Assembly (NCBI RefSeq): GCF_026341125.1
Contig: NZ_JAPEOR010000003.1
Coordinates: 310,001 to 374,000, forward strand
DNA: 64,000 nt
Reading direction: 5' to 3'
DNA from: Streptomyces sp. NBC_01142
GTDB taxonomy: Bacteria; Actinomycetota; Actinomycetes; Streptomycetales; Streptomycetaceae
Shown here: one piece after another, positions 34,329-41,543 of the stretch
Numbering within the stretch: position 1 is the first letter of the stretch
Layout: the number at the start of each line of letters is the position of its first letter
Translations under genes and position numbers: made by a program
Notes under the pieces: generated by a model
Told to the model about the DNA's origin: nothing
The model's database searches: none
The model's input: the letters and a program-made list of their open reading frames with translations, nothing else

Positions 34329-35205
34329 AGACTTGTCCCGTAACTGCTGGTCACGGGTGAGATGATCTTCGGGTGTCTGGTGTGATCACGGCGTCGGAGC
34401 CGTCCTGGATAGCCCCGTTCACCGGGCTGAGCCCGCGTTCCTTCGGCAGGTTGGTGACCGCACTGCGCCGCGAAGGTGCAGATCCGGTCCGTAAGGGCCG
34501 CCCGTGGGGACTTCCGCTGGAGGACCGGGTTCTGCTCGTCGCGGCCTACTGGCGCACGAACCTGACAATGCGCCAACTCGCTCCGCTCTTCGGTGTATCG
34601 AAGTCCGCGGCGGACCGCATCATCGACCACCTCGGCCCGTCGCTGGCGCTCCAGCCCCGCAAACGGTTCCGCAAGGACACCGTGCTCATCGTGGACGGCA
34701 CCCTGGTGCCCACCCGCGACCACAGCATCGCCGAGCAGTCCAAGAACTACCGGTACTCCACGAACCACCAGGTCGTCATCGACGCCGATACCCGCCTGGT
34801 CGTCGTGGTCGGCCGGCCCTTGCCCGGCAACCGCAACGACTGCAGGGCGTGGGAGGAGTCCGGCGCGAAGGCCGCCGTCGGCAAGGCCATGACGATCGCC
34901 GACGGCGGCTATCCGGGCACCGGACTCGTCATGCCACACCGTCGGCGCAAAGGTGAAGAACTGCCTGACTGGAAGCAGGCCCACAACAAGTCCCACAAAC
35001 AGGTTCGCGCCCGCGTGGAGCACGTTTTTGCCCGCATGAAGACCTGGAAGATCCTCCGCGACTGCCGCCTCAAGGGCGATGGCGTCCACCACGCCATGCT
35101 CGGAATCGCCCGCCTCCACAACCTCAACCTCGCCGGATAGGCGGGCGGCCGGACCGGCCACCAGCCACGCCCGCACCCACCCAAGATCGTTTACGGGACA
35201 AGCCT
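34329..35205 (+). mobile_element. IS5-family insertion sequence abutting the first
   Basis: Terminal inverted repeats of 15 bp with one mismatch: AGACTTGTCCCGTAA at 34329 and its partner TTACGGGACAAGCCT ending at 35205. TA flanks both ends (34327-34328, 35206-35207). It inserted at, or right beside, the right edge of the ISAzo13-like element. Confidence 0.8.
34373..35140 (+). CDS. IS5-family (DDE_Tnp_4-like) transposase
   Basis: 255 residues. Helix-turn-helix LTMRQLAPLFGVSKSAADRIID, then the DDE core with VLIVDGTLVPT, KNYRYSTNHQVVIDADTRLVV, TIADGGYPGTGLVMPH and the C-terminal VEHVFARMKTWKILRDCR glutamate helix. It begins at GTG 34373 close to the left terminal repeat and appears intact. Relatives are widespread in Streptomyces. 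It does not disrupt a recognisable phage gene, having landed at the edge of another insertion sequence. Confidence 0.88.
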   Translation: MSGVITASEPSWIAPFTGLSPRSFGRLVTALRREGADPVRKGRPWGLPLEDRVLLVAAYWRTNLTMRQLAPLFGVSKSAADRIIDHLGPSLALQPRKRFRKDTVLIVDGTLVPTRDHSIAEQSKNYRYSTNHQVVIDADTRLVVVVGRPLPGNRNDCRAWEESGAKAAVGKAMTIADGGYPGTGLVMPHRRRKGEELPDWKQAHNKSHKQVRARVEHVFARMKTWKILRDCRLKGDGVHHAMLGIARLHNLNLAG

Positions 35206-35734
35206 TAGACCCCCATCTCAACTTCTCTCTAAACACGTTAAGAAGAGCTGAAAATAGGGGCTCAGTTTGTCGGTTTGGCTCCCGCTGGTCCGTCGATGTC
35301 GAAGAGGCCCCGCGCGGAGGCTGCGGAGGGGTGTCGACGAGGAGAGGCCCGAGACGGCCACTGAGCGCCGTTCTCGCACGCTGGAGGCGCGTTCGGGTCT
35401 CTCGGGTGCCCAGATGGATTCTAGGCCCCTGGAAGGGCCTTCACGGGCTTCGGCCGTCTGCTAACGTCCGCCGGTTACGGAGAGTGCGGAGGCGGCTCGT
35501 CGAAGTGGGTGAATGTCGCTTGTGGGGAAGCCCGGCGCGCTGGCGTGTCTCGCATCGCAAGATGAACATGACGGTTCTATAACAGGATGGGGCGCAAAAG
35601 CCGCATCTTCTCGATTTCGCGTCTTCGCCCCCACATAACCCTATCGAAGGCAGTTTGACGGAGCCGACGATTTGCGCGGCTCCTCCTCCCTTCGTTAGCT
35701 GCGCCGCCCGCTACCTCTCCGGGCCTGGCGCATA

Positions 35735-35812
35735 GCCCCGCGACGTGGAGCCGTCCCGTTGAGTCTGCGTACTCTCCTCCGTGCACTCCGGTGACGCGCT
35801 CCGTCGCGGGGC
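35735..35812 (+). ncRNA. Candidate structured RNA upstream of a terminator
   Basis: GCCCCGCGACG (35735-35745) pairs perfectly with CGTCGCGGGGC (35802-35812), an 11-bp closing stem around 56 bases that contain smaller possible stems (GAGT...ACTC at 35761-35774, GGAG...CTCC). Ten bases later comes a rho-independent terminator. The layout (closed multi-branched fold, then terminator) suits a small RNA or a leader riboregulator for the following zinc protein gene. It is not a tRNA: the T-loop consensus is missing. Confidence 0.4.
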
Positions 35813-35822
35813 TTCAATCTTC

Positions 35823-35852
35823 AAGCGCTGCCCTTCGGGGCGGCGCTTTTTT
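35823..35852 (+). terminator. Strong intrinsic terminator
   Basis: AAGCGC (35823-35828) pairs with GCGCTT (35843-35848) around an inner GCCC-TTCG-GGGC tetraloop stem, followed by a run of six T. The best-formed terminator in the element. Confidence 0.85.
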
Positions 35853-35895
35853 CGTGACGTCAACAGACAGGAAGCCAGGATAAGGAGCAAGCGCC

Positions 35896-36147
35896 ATGCG
35901 CGACGTCGAATCACGGCCAGTCCGCCCCTGCCGCAAATGCCGTCGGGTGCTGCCGCGGACAGTGGTCTGGTATCACAGGGACGCTATGTGCAGCGACGGT
36001 CTAAAGCGCGCTTGTAGATCGTGCCTGAACGCGGCCGAGCGGAAGCGGTACGAGGCGCAGGCTGAGGACGTTCTTCAGCGCAAGCGAGAGCAACGAATTG
36101 AGCGCGCTGCGTACTTTGAGACGCTGCCCCAATGGAAGGCCGCCTGA
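35896..36147 (+). CDS. Small zinc-ribbon phage protein (83 aa)
   Basis: Reads MRDVESRPVRPCRKCRRVLP ... MCSDGLKRACRSCLNAAERKRYEAQAED ... with CxxC at both ends of the first 50 residues and a long charged helix after. This is the form of a zinc-ribbon DNA-binding or HNH-remnant protein common in actinophages. ATG is preceded by AAGGAG. It lies between two hairpin terminators, so it is a single-gene transcript. Exact function unknown. Confidence 0.65.
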   Translation: MRDVESRPVRPCRKCRRVLPRTVVWYHRDAMCSDGLKRACRSCLNAAERKRYEAQAEDVLQRKREQRIERAAYFETLPQWKAA

Positions 36148-36170
36148 CAACCGTACAGAGCTTTTCCCTT

Positions 36171-36203
36171 CAGGCCCTTGCCGACGTGGCAGGGGCCTTC
36201 TTC
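36171..36203 (+). terminator. Terminator after zinc-ribbon gene
   Basis: AGGCCCTTGCC pairs with GGCAGGGGCCTT (about 36171-36199) with one bulge, followed by CTTCTTC. Placed 24 bp beyond the stop codon. Confidence 0.65.
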
Positions 36204-36228
36204 ATGCCCGAAACCCGAGAGGCAACCA

Positions 36229-37080
36229 ATGCGAGACCACTCCAATCCCGAATACCGCGCAGCGTGGGCGAAGGTGACCGACGTCGTCCACGCGGAGACG
36301 CAGCTCCGCAAGTTGGAGGCGCGCCGGCGGGCACTGGGCGACGTTCTGAGTCCCGACCTGGCGCGGCGGAAGGTCGTCGACGATGCGGTAACGGCGGTGC
36401 GCGCCGGCGGTGAGTTCCCCAGCGACATCGGGAAGCGCGCGGCTGACGCCTACCGGGACGCGCTGGAGGGGGAGTCGGAGGCTCTGGCGCTCCGTACGGC
36501 AGCGGACAGTCTCCGGTACCACCTGGAATACCTGAAGACCACGGACGGCGCGGAGCTGGCGCTCGAAGCGCTAGGGAAGCGTCTCGCGGACTTCCTGGCT
36601 GATGTCAAGCGCGCTGCCGTCGACCTGAAGGACGCACGCTCTGCGGAGCGGGCCATCGAAGTCGGAGGCAAGGCTCCGGAGGCGTGGCGGCTGCTGACGT
36701 CGATGCTCGGCACCTTCCGCAACATCAGGGCCGCGCAGTTCGACATTCTGAAGCCCTTGGGGGAGGGGCAGCGACTCCAGAATCTGCGCGAGGCTGGCCA
36801 CTTCGAGGTGGCCGGACTTCAGCGTGACGGCGTTCCGGGGGACATCCTCCGCGCGATGACGTCGGGACACTACGACGTGGCGTACGTGATCTACATCGCC
36901 AACCTTGGCACCGCGTGGATCCCGCGGAGCTTCGACGAGTTGGAGGCGGAGGACGTCGTCGACGTCGGCGTCCCCGATGACTCAGTCATTGACTACACCC
37001 CCCGCGTGACACACGTTCCCGAGCCCTCTGCACCGAAGCGAACCGGATTCGAGCGCACCCCAGACATTCGACTGAAGTAG
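36229..37080 (+). CDS. Phage hypothetical protein, helical (283 aa)
   Basis: From ATG 36229 (MRDHSNPEYRAAWAKV) behind GAGAGG. The first 180 residues are strongly charged and helical (EALALRTAADSLRYHLEYLK, LEALGKRLADFLADVKRAAVDLKDARSAERAIE), a likely coiled coil. The remainder is mixed, with AYVIYIANLGTAWIPRSFDELEAEDVVDVG and a disordered Pro/Thr tail. No family recognised. Position before the 117-residue Pro-rich protein and near the small terminase would suit a structural or scaffold-type virion protein, but this is inference. Codon usage is like the neighbouring phage genes. Confidence 0.6.
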   Translation: MRDHSNPEYRAAWAKVTDVVHAETQLRKLEARRRALGDVLSPDLARRKVVDDAVTAVRAGGEFPSDIGKRAADAYRDALEGESEALALRTAADSLRYHLEYLKTTDGAELALEALGKRLADFLADVKRAAVDLKDARSAERAIEVGGKAPEAWRLLTSMLGTFRNIRAAQFDILKPLGEGQRLQNLREAGHFEVAGLQRDGVPGDILRAMTSGHYDVAYVIYIANLGTAWIPRSFDELEAEDVVDVGVPDDSVIDYTPRVTHVPEPSAPKRTGFERTPDIRLK

Positions 37081-37093
37081 AGAGGCCATCGAC

Positions 37094-37447
37094 ATGGCAG
37101 AAGCAACCCCCGAGCAGCTTTCCGCAGGCGAACCGCACGGGCTGACGCCAGAGCTTTGCGCTCGTCTGCGCGGCGAGACTCCCGACGAACTGAGCGCGGA
37201 CGCGGAGGCGTTCGTCGAAGCGTGGGGCACCCCCGCGCCGCCGCCTGCCCTGCCGCCCCGTGTGGGTGGACCGCGGGGCGGCGACGTCGGAAGCGGGAAC
37301 GCGAGGGGCACGGTAGGCGCCGGCGCGGCCCTGTATCGCGAGAGGCAGGGCATCGACGAGGACGGTAAGCGTCCCGAGCGCAAGCCCATCCCGTCCCGCG
37401 GGGGCAACCCCTTCGCCACCCGCACCTACACCCTGGAGAGCAAGTGA
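37094..37447 (+). CDS. Phage hypothetical protein, Pro/Gly-rich (117 aa)
   Basis: Reads MAEATPEQLSAGEPHGLTPEL, an acidic helical segment (GETPDELSADAEAFVEAWG), then Pro/Gly-rich sequence ending in a basic KPIPSRGGNPFATRTYTLESK. ATG is 13 bp after the previous stop, so the two genes form an operon, closed by the hairpin at 37490-37515. No recognised domain; low complexity suggests an accessory or scaffold-like role. Confidence 0.55.
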   Translation: MAEATPEQLSAGEPHGLTPELCARLRGETPDELSADAEAFVEAWGTPAPPPALPPRVGGPRGGDVGSGNARGTVGAGAALYRERQGIDEDGKRPERKPIPSRGGNPFATRTYTLESK

Positions 37448-37489
37448 GCTCGACGCCATCGCAGCTATCAGCCAGGGATGACCAAGCTT

Positions 37490-37515
37490 GCCCCCGCGGC
37501 TCGTGTCGCGGGGGC
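37490..37515. terminator. Bidirectional hairpin between convergent phage genes
   Basis: GCCCCCGCG (37490-37498) pairs with CGCGGGGGC (37507-37515). Lies between the ends of the rightward 117-aa gene and the leftward small membrane protein gene. Confidence 0.7.
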
Positions 37516-37529
37516 GGGGGCTGGGGGCT

Positions 37530-37742
37530 TCACTTCCTGCGCCAGAACGCGAACGCCCTAAGGGCGTTGCCCACTTCGGCAATGACGGCTGCTCTGTCCG
37601 CGCCCTTGACGTCACGGACACCGATGTGGAGTGCCCAGATGAACGTCCCGCAGAGGGCGAAGACGACGAGAACGACGGCCGCAAGCACCCCAGCAAAGGC
37701 GTACGGAGACACAGCAAGAACGTCAACAAGAGAGACAGACAT
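37530..37742 (-). CDS. Small single-span membrane protein (70 aa)
   Basis: Reads MSVSLVDVLAVSPYAFAGVL, a hydrophobic stretch (AAVVLVVFALCGTFIWALHIG) and a charged C-terminal tail ending AFAFWRRK. One membrane helix. The much longer upstream frame is Arg/Pro junk and rejected. It is the only leftward gene in the central part of the prophage besides the small regulator, and such antisense lone genes are often lysogenic-conversion or superinfection-exclusion factors; a holin is an alternative. Both ideas are inference. Confidence 0.5.
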   Translation of the reverse strand: MSVSLVDVLAVSPYAFAGVLAAVVLVVFALCGTFIWALHIGVRDVKGADRAAVIAEVGNALRAFAFWRRK

Positions 37743-37909
37743 CGAAACGGACCCTTCGCCTTCACGACGGAGGCCCTGGAAAAGGGCACACTCCGTTGCG
37801 GTCGTGTGACTGCAAGCTTCGCGGCGATCCCGGTCCGGGATTCGCGTCCACATGGGTCCGCCCGTGGTGGCGTCCGGGATGAAACCCGGTGCAGTAAAGG
37901 ATCTTACAC

Positions 37910-37940
37910 GACAACCGCCCCTGAAGGAAAGACGGTTGTC
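37910..37940. promoter_or_regulatory. Inverted repeat upstream of small terminase gene
   Basis: GACAACCG (37910-37917) and CGGTTGTC (37933-37940) form perfect 8-bp arms 26 bp before the start codon of the terminase-like gene. It may be an operator or an mRNA stem just ahead of AAAAGGAGGG. Confidence 0.4.
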
Positions 37941-37965
37941 ATCAGAGAGACAAAAGGAGGGCGCC

Positions 37966-38388
37966 ATGGTTGCCCCTGGACCGCGCAGAGACCCCACCCG
38001 TCCGCATAGCCGCGCCAACCGGGGACAGTCACGATCCATGGCGTCAGGCCCGATCGTGCTGCCGCTGGCCGGCTGCGATCTTCCCGTCCCGGACATGCCG
38101 TCAGGGCGCCCCTGGACGGAGGCGGAGCGGACCATGTGGGCGGACCTGTGGGGAAGCCCGCAGGCGACGCAGTGGAACGACAGCTACGTCCCCATCGTCG
38201 CTCTGTACGTGCGCGTGGTGTGCGACTCGCTGACGGGTCGCGTCACTGCAGGGCTGGCGCAGGAAGCGCGCCACCTTGCCGACCATCTTGGCCTGTCCCC
38301 CGCAGGGTTGAAGACGCTGGGCTGGGTCATCGAGAGCGTGGACACCACGACGGGTGTGCTTCACGCATTGCCCGGTGGTGCAGCGTGA
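37966..38388 (+). CDS. P27-like small terminase subunit
   Basis: 140 residues from ATG 37966 behind AAAAGGAGGG. After a disordered basic N terminus come PSGRPWTEAERTMWADLWGSP, YVPIVALYVRVVCDSL and ARHLADHLGLSPAGLKTLGWVI. This order (aromatic-rich helix, central helix, then LGL-SPxxLxxLxW) is that of P27-type phage small terminases, which bind DNA at packaging initiation. The gene overlaps the next in GTGA. The expected large terminase is not found downstream. Confidence 0.6.
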   Translation: MVAPGPRRDPTRPHSRANRGQSRSMASGPIVLPLAGCDLPVPDMPSGRPWTEAERTMWADLWGSPQATQWNDSYVPIVALYVRVVCDSLTGRVTAGLAQEARHLADHLGLSPAGLKTLGWVIESVDTTTGVLHALPGGAA

Positions 38389-38666
38389 GCGCACGCAGGC
38401 GTGCACAGCTAGCCCTACTCGCCCAGGGTGCCCCACAGGGTGGCAGTGGGCGGTACTCGTGCCCGCCCGAGCTGCGTGCACCATGCGTCGCGTGGGATTG
38501 GCTCCGCTCCGACGAGGTGACGAGCGTTGAGACACAAGGCATGCACGCAATCGCATTGATCACAGCGTGGCGACGATGGCAGGAGGCGCGACGCACTTAC
38601 GCCGCTGACATCGGCATGACGGAGCGGGACGCGTGCGGACCGGGCAGCCGGCCGACGCTGGGCTGA
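38385..38666 (+). CDS. Phage hypothetical protein (93 aa)
   Basis: Starts at GTG within the stop of the terminase-like gene (GTGA), so translation is coupled. Reads SARRRAQLALLAQGAPQGG, CPPELRAPCVAWDWLRSDEVTSVE, then a helical LITAWRRWQEARRTYAADIG. No family recognised. In intact phages this position is often a small protein before the large terminase; here the following sequence is non-coding and then an insertion sequence. Confidence 0.5.
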   Translation: MSARRRAQLALLAQGAPQGGSGRYSCPPELRAPCVAWDWLRSDEVTSVETQGMHAIALITAWRRWQEARRTYAADIGMTERDACGPGSRPTLG

Positions 38667-38996
38667 CGTCGCACCCACTTTGACCTGCGACGATACCCAC
38701 CCGGTGCACCCCAACCGCCGACCTTCCCGACCGTAAGAGTGCTGGGCGACGCGGTCCGGCAAGCGGTTAGAGGTCGACTCTGGAGCCCCTCAGAGGCCCG
38801 TCAGGGGCCGTTCTGCGGGGCTTTCGACGCCGGAGACGTCTCGAATGGCCTCCGCAACGCCGCCAGGGCGGGAGGTCGGAGCGTCATTCCGGCTCGTTGT
38901 AACGGTAGAGAACGCGCAGGTCAGAGAGTCAGAAGCGTGACATTCATAGTCTGCAGTCCCGGGCAATCGCTCGGGACTTTGCCATTTCATTACCTA
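38667..38996. other. 330-bp non-coding stretch before IS630
   Basis: No plausible gene. It begins with TTTGACCTGCGACGATA (TGACCTGCGACGATA at 38681-38695 nearly repeats 32597-32611), contains GC-rich partial repeats (GAGCCCCTCAGAGGCCC...CAGGGGCC), and ends in the hairpin at 38955-38980. Head-morphogenesis genes would be expected here in a complete phage. Confidence 0.5.
38955..38980 (+). terminator. Hairpin terminator
   Basis: AGTCCCG (38955-38961) pairs with CGGGACT (38972-38978), followed by TT. Just upstream of the IS630 insertion. Confidence 0.6.
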
Positions 38997-40167
38997 GTGT
39001 CTCGTGATTCCGTCAGCGTTACTTGATCTTGTATGGCAGGGTCTTCTGGTGTGGAGCTCTCCGTGGAACAGGCCGCCGAGTTGCGGGAGTTGGTGAACAG
39101 TCGGGATGTTCCTGCGGACATGGCAACGCGGGGCCGGATCGTGCTGTGGTCGAGTGAGGGGCGTCGGCGCAAGGACATTGCCGAGCTGCTCGGGGTGTCG
39201 CTGCCGACCGTGGACCGCTGGAAGATCCGCTATGCCGAGCAGGGCCTGGCCGGGCTGGAAGGTGAGCGTCCTGGTGGCGCGCGGGAGCAGGTGCCGGCGC
39301 GGGTGCGGGCCCGGGTGATTGCGCTGACGCGCATGACGCCGCCGGACCGTACGGGGCTTTCGCACTGGTCCACGCGGGAGTTGGCGAAGTATCTGGAGCG
39401 GGCCGAGAACATCACCGTGTCCTGGCACTACATTGCGCGCGTCTGGCGGGAGGAGAGCCTGAAGCCGCACCGGTTGGGTACCTTCAAGATTTCCAAAGAC
39501 CCCGCGTTCGCGGAGAAAGTGGCCGATGTGATCGGCCTGTATCTGGCTCCGCCGGGTGGCGCGGTGGTCCTCTCGATCGACGAGAAGACGCAGATCCAGG
39601 CTCTGGACCGGACCCAGCCGGTGCTGCCGGTCGCCTTCGCGGCGAGCGAGCAGCGCACCGCCGACTACGTCCGGCACGGCACCACGAACCTGTTCGCCGC
39701 CCTGAACGTGACCACCGGTGAAGTGCTCGGCGAGTGCAGGCCGACCCGGAACGGCAAGGATTTCCTGGCCTTCTTGAAGAAGGCGGTGAAACCGTACGCC
39801 GGGAAGGACATCCATGTCGTCCTGGACAACCTCTCGACGCACACCACACCCGAGGTCAAGGAGTGGCTGGTCAAGAACCGGCAAGTCCACTTCCATTTCA
39901 CTCCCGTCGGTTCTTCGTGGCTGAACCAGATCGAGATCTGGTTCGGAATCCTCACCCGGCAATCCATCCGCCGCGGCACGTTCTCCAGCGTCAACGTCCT
40001 GATCAAACAGATCCGCGACTACATCAACTCCTGGAACACGACAGCGAAACCGTTCACCTGGACCGCGACCTCCGGCGAGGTCCTCGCGAAGGTCCGACTC
40101 GTCGCGACCAACGTGAAGAAACTCGTCAATAACAACTCGAACTGACATGAACAGAATCACGAGACAC
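38997..40167 (+). mobile_element. IS630-family insertion sequence
   Basis: Terminal inverted repeats GTGTCTCGTGATTC(C/T)GT at both ends, with TA on each side (38995-38996, 40168-40169), the normal IS630/Tc1 target duplication. Excising it joins CATTACC-TA-GGAGGAGCCCGTG, so it sits directly before the ribosome site of the next phage gene. Confidence 0.88.
39033..40145 (+). CDS. IS630-family transposase
   Basis: 370 residues. N-terminal helix-turn-helix (RRRKDIAELLGVSLPTVDRWKIRYAEQGLAGL), second HTH (STRELAKYLERAENITVSWHYIARVW), and a DDE domain with VVLSIDEKTQIQALDRT, DIHVVLDNLSTHTTPEV and SSWLNQIEIWFGILTRQSIRRG; Asp, Asp and Glu are all present. Full length, apparently functional. It carries its own start near the left end; outward reading from it could affect the downstream zinc-knuckle gene. 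Confidence 0.92.
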   Translation: MAGSSGVELSVEQAAELRELVNSRDVPADMATRGRIVLWSSEGRRRKDIAELLGVSLPTVDRWKIRYAEQGLAGLEGERPGGAREQVPARVRARVIALTRMTPPDRTGLSHWSTRELAKYLERAENITVSWHYIARVWREESLKPHRLGTFKISKDPAFAEKVADVIGLYLAPPGGAVVLSIDEKTQIQALDRTQPVLPVAFAASEQRTADYVRHGTTNLFAALNVTTGEVLGECRPTRNGKDFLAFLKKAVKPYAGKDIHVVLDNLSTHTTPEVKEWLVKNRQVHFHFTPVGSSWLNQIEIWFGILTRQSIRRGTFSSVNVLIKQIRDYINSWNTTAKPFTWTATSGEVLAKVRLVATNVKKLVNNNSN

Positions 40168-40179
40168 TAGGAGGAGCCC

Positions 40180-40458
40180 GTGAATTCAAGTCTCTGCCGT
40201 CGTAACGGCTGCCCTCTTCCCCGCGGGTGGCGGGAGTTGCCGGACGGTCAACGTCGCAGACGGGACCACTGCAGTCACGTGTGCGTCGTCTGGGAGGCGC
40301 GCGCGAAGAATGCACTGCTCCACGAGAACGCCGACGAGGCGCGCGAATTGCTGCGTCTAGCGGCTCTACTCGACAAGCGCACCCATCCCGGCACGCAGGG
40401 TTCGCTACGCGGACGCCTAACGGCCTGCCGTGGAAGAGCGGCAACGCAGACCCAATAG
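40180..40458 (+). CDS. Phage zinc-knuckle protein (92 aa)
   Basis: GTG 40180 behind GGAGGAG. The N-terminal part CRRNGCPLPRGWRELPDGQRRRRDHCSHVC gives a four-Cys pattern (CxxxxCP...CxxxC), then a helix (ARAKNALLHENADEARELLRLAALLDKR) and a basic tail. The same four-Cys layout is repeated in the next gene, so they are probably diverged duplicates. The insertion sequence 12 bp upstream leaves the ribosome site intact but has cut off the original promoter. Function unknown, possibly nucleic-acid binding. Confidence 0.6.
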   Translation: MNSSLCRRNGCPLPRGWRELPDGQRRRRDHCSHVCVVWEARAKNALLHENADEARELLRLAALLDKRTHPGTQGSLRGRLTACRGRAATQTQ

Positions 40459-40465
40459 ACACCTG

Positions 40466-40499
40466 AAAGGGCCCCAGCTGACGAGCTGCGGGCCCTTTC
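40466..40499 (+). terminator. Strong terminator after zinc-knuckle gene
   Basis: AAAGGGCCC (40466-40474) pairs with GGGCCCTTT (40490-40498), with an inner CAGCT...AGCTG stem. Near-perfect hairpin followed by CTC. Confidence 0.8.
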
Positions 40500-40518
40500 T
40501 CATGCCCTGGAGGCATTC

Positions 40519-40782
40519 ATGAGACCTACTGACGACGAGTGCGAGAGGGAAGGGTGCCCCTTCTTTCCTGAACTCGTCCTGATTGCCGGCGTTGCATTGC
40601 CGGCCCGCTACTGCGGAGACGCCTGCGCAGACTTCGAGTGGATTCGGATGACGCTGGCGGAGGCGGAGGCGTCTCCCGAAGTGGCCGACGCACTACAGGC
40701 ACTTGGCGGATTGAAGCGACTTCTCGACGGTCGCAACGAGCCATCGGATATCGGACCTCTGCTCGGGAGGTGCGATGCCTGA
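40519..40782 (+). CDS. Phage zinc-knuckle protein, paralogue (87 aa)
   Basis: Reads MRPTDDECEREGCPFFPEL, VALPARYCGDACADFEWIRMTLAEAEASPEV, then a helical C terminus. The spacing CxxxxCP ... YCxxxC matches the preceding gene. ATG has GGAGG upstream. It overlaps the tape-measure start by 8 bp, so it is translationally coupled to it, which is the usual place of tail assembly chaperones; however the sequence is not chaperone-like. Function unknown. Confidence 0.6.
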   Translation: MRPTDDECEREGCPFFPELVLIAGVALPARYCGDACADFEWIRMTLAEAEASPEVADALQALGGLKRLLDGRNEPSDIGPLLGRCDA

Positions 40783-41543
40783 TCTGGATATCGTCGGTGG
40801 CGCAGCCGTTGACGTCGTTCCCGTAGCGCTCAACTTCCACAACAAGCTGAAGGCAATCGTTTTGCCTTCCGCGGACCGTGTTGGCGAAGAGGCCGGACGG
40901 CGTTTGGGTGACGCTATCTCCCGCCACATTGTTGTTGCGATCCCCAACGCGATCAACCAGGGCGGGAACGCCGCTCAACGGGCTGCAACGAGGCAGGGTA
41001 ACGACACTGGCGGAGCGTTTGCCAGGTCGTTGAGGACGCGCCTGGAGGCGGCATTCCGGGCTCTCCCGAAAATCAACATCGACGCCGACACTTCCGAAGC
41101 TGACGCCGATCTCCAGGCGCTGCGCGTCCGCATGGAGACCCTTGCTGGGAAGACGATCGGCATCGACATCGACGCGGGGTCCGCGCAGGCGGAGATAGCC
41201 CGTATCGACGCGGAGCTTCAGCGCCTCGGAGCGTCCCACGCGAACGTCACAGTTCGCGCGGACACCGCTACCGCGCGGGCCGCACTGGCGCAGGTCAGGG
41301 CGGAGATAGCGGCCGTCGACGCCGCGGAGCCTCGCGTGAGGGTCGACGTCGACACGTCCGGCGCCCGGTCCGCACTCATGAGTCTGGGCGTCCAAATGGT
41401 TGCACTGACGGCTATCCCGCTAGGCCCGGTCCTGGCCGCAGGACTTGGAGCTGTTGTCTCCATGGCTGCCACTGCGGGTGCCGGCGTGGGTGCTCTCGCA
41501 CTGGCTGCTGTTCCCGCCATCAAGGGCGTGACGGAAGTCCTGA

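Larger units (their letters stand above)
35208..35895. other. 688-bp stretch without a convincing gene
   Basis: All open frames here lack ribosome sites and plausible composition. The right end holds a structured-RNA candidate and a strong terminator (35735-35852). The left half shows GC-rich words such as AGGCCCCTGGAAGGGCCT that could form weak stems. It may be the residue of deleted phage genes or a phage packaging/control region. Confidence 0.5.

Noticed and set aside
32630..35205. Composite transposon formed by the two adjacent insertion sequences
   Set aside because: They belong to different families and abut without cargo between them.
35735..35812. tRNA gene
   Set aside because: The 7-11 bp end stem resembles an acceptor stem, but no T-arm with the usual GTTCGAATC-type loop and no anticodon arm can be drawn.
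40519..40782. Tail assembly chaperone with programmed frameshift
   Set aside because: Position before the tape measure fits, but the sequence is a Cys-knuckle protein and no slippery heptamer with an overlapping second frame was found.
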